In this document: positions 63,630 through 64,000 of the stretch, in pieces | Position numbering within the stretch: position 1 is the first letter of the stretch | Layout: each line of letters starts with the position of its first letter | Source of the DNA: Paraburkholderia bryophila | GTDB lineage: Bacteria; Pseudomonadota; Gammaproteobacteria; Burkholderiales; Burkholderiaceae | Length of the DNA: 64,000 nucleotides | Assembly (NCBI RefSeq): GCF_013409255.1 | Contig: NZ_JACCAS010000001.1 | Span: 4,464,001 to 4,528,000, forward strand | Direction: 5' to 3' | Notes under the pieces: model-generated | The model's input: the letters and a program-made list of their open reading frames with translations, nothing else | What the model was told of the DNA's origin: nothing | The model's database searches: none | Program-made: the position numbers and the translations under genes

Positions 63630-64000
63630 ATGTCCGCTGTACCCGACGAAGTCATGAAATATGTCGCTGCCGAAAAAGACGACGATCCCCAGGAAACCGG
63701 CGAATGGCTGGAAGCGCTGGATGGCGTGATTTCTGCTGTGGGCCCCGATCGCGCCCACTACCTGATCGAGAAACAGATCGAATTCGCCCGCGTGCATGGC
63801 GAACATCTGCCGTTCTCGGCTAATACCCCGTACATCAACACGATTCCGGTTGCGCGCCAGGCGAAGATTCCCGGCGACCAGGACATCGAGCACCGTATCC
63901 GTTCGTACACCCGTTGGAACGCCATTGCCATGGTGCTGCGCGCCGGCAAGGACACCAACGTCGGCGGCCACATCGCTTCGTTCGCGTCGGCAGCCACTTT
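63630..64000 (+). CDS. aceE: pyruvate dehydrogenase E1 component, N-terminal part (partial)
   Basis: The window ends inside this gene; 123 codons are visible. MSAVPDEVMKYVAAEKDDDPQETGEWLEALDGVI, then PYINTIPVARQAKIPGDQDIEHRIRSYTRWNAIAMVLRAG and VGGHIASFASAAT, is the start of the homodimeric E1p type of the pyruvate dehydrogenase complex. E1p decarboxylates pyruvate with thiamine diphosphate and passes the acetyl group to E2. AGGAG precedes ATG 63630. The divergent two-component pair may or may not control it. Confidence 0.95.
   Translation, partial: MSAVPDEVMKYVAAEKDDDPQETGEWLEALDGVISAVGPDRAHYLIEKQIEFARVHGEHLPFSANTPYINTIPVARQAKIPGDQDIEHRIRSYTRWNAIAMVLRAGKDTNVGGHIASFASAAT

Overview
The window looks like chromosomal DNA of a free-living or plant-associated beta-proteobacterium of the order Burkholderiales, most likely Paraburkholderia or a close relative. 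This rests on high GC with strong third-position bias, the gene families and lengths, short intergenic gaps and typical Burkholderiales neighbourhoods (glnA-ntrB-ntrC, argA/hrpA head to head, DUF3300-DUF2950, a FixL/FixJ-like pair divergent from aceE). The genus is inferred from gene content, not from a marker gene.

Layout. 1-5 kb: the end of aspA, a serine beta-lactamase-like hydrolase, a small membrane protein, a periplasmic cupin, and an Rrf2 regulator overlapping azoR. 5.2-8.1 kb: a nitric-oxide module, flavohaemoglobin hmp divergent from norR, with a sigma-54 type promoter in front of hmp. 8.2-15.3 kb: two small genes including a YgjP-type metallopeptidase, a YdeP-like molybdopterin oxidoreductase divergent from a MocR regulator, a small winged-helix protein, and an orphan BMP-family binding protein. 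15.3-18.5 kb: an LprI/DUF1311-type gene cut in two by a complete IS5-type element (12-bp terminal inverted repeats, CTAG duplication), then an SH3 protein with a 39-bp in-frame tandem repeat. 18.7-26 kb: GAF-PAS-GGDEF-EAL protein, flavin disulfide reductase, TMEM175-like channel, phosphoesterase, ProP-like transporter. 26.4-35 kb: yggX, argA, hrpA and a YadA-type trimeric autotransporter with an internal 645-bp repeat, followed by an AT-rich gap. 35.6-39.6 kb: beta-propeller plus sterol-desaturase-like pair, an EI24-type membrane protein and a molybdopterin-binding-domain protein. 39.8-45.1 kb: rhodanese and the nitrogen regulon glnA-ntrB-ntrC with NtrC-like sites and a sigma-54 promoter. 45.1-46 kb: a lower-GC two-gene island encoding a lysozyme/SLT-like protein without signal peptide and a cysteine-containing secreted partner, which is the best candidate here for an undescribed toxin-immunity pair. 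46.2-57 kb: prolyl oligopeptidase, exonuclease III, initiator tRNA-Met with its own promoter and terminator, Asp/Glu racemase, cytosine deaminase, oligopeptidase A, acyltransferase and folD. 57.2-64 kb: DUF3300-DUF2950 operon with a long 5' leader carrying 12-bp repeats, a two-component system, and the start of aceE.

The regulated units that hang together are the NO response (norR/hmp), nitrogen assimilation (glnA/ntrBC) and the sensor-regulator pair facing aceE. The rest is mostly housekeeping with small accessory inserts. All calls come from reading the sequence and family knowledge. No database search was run.
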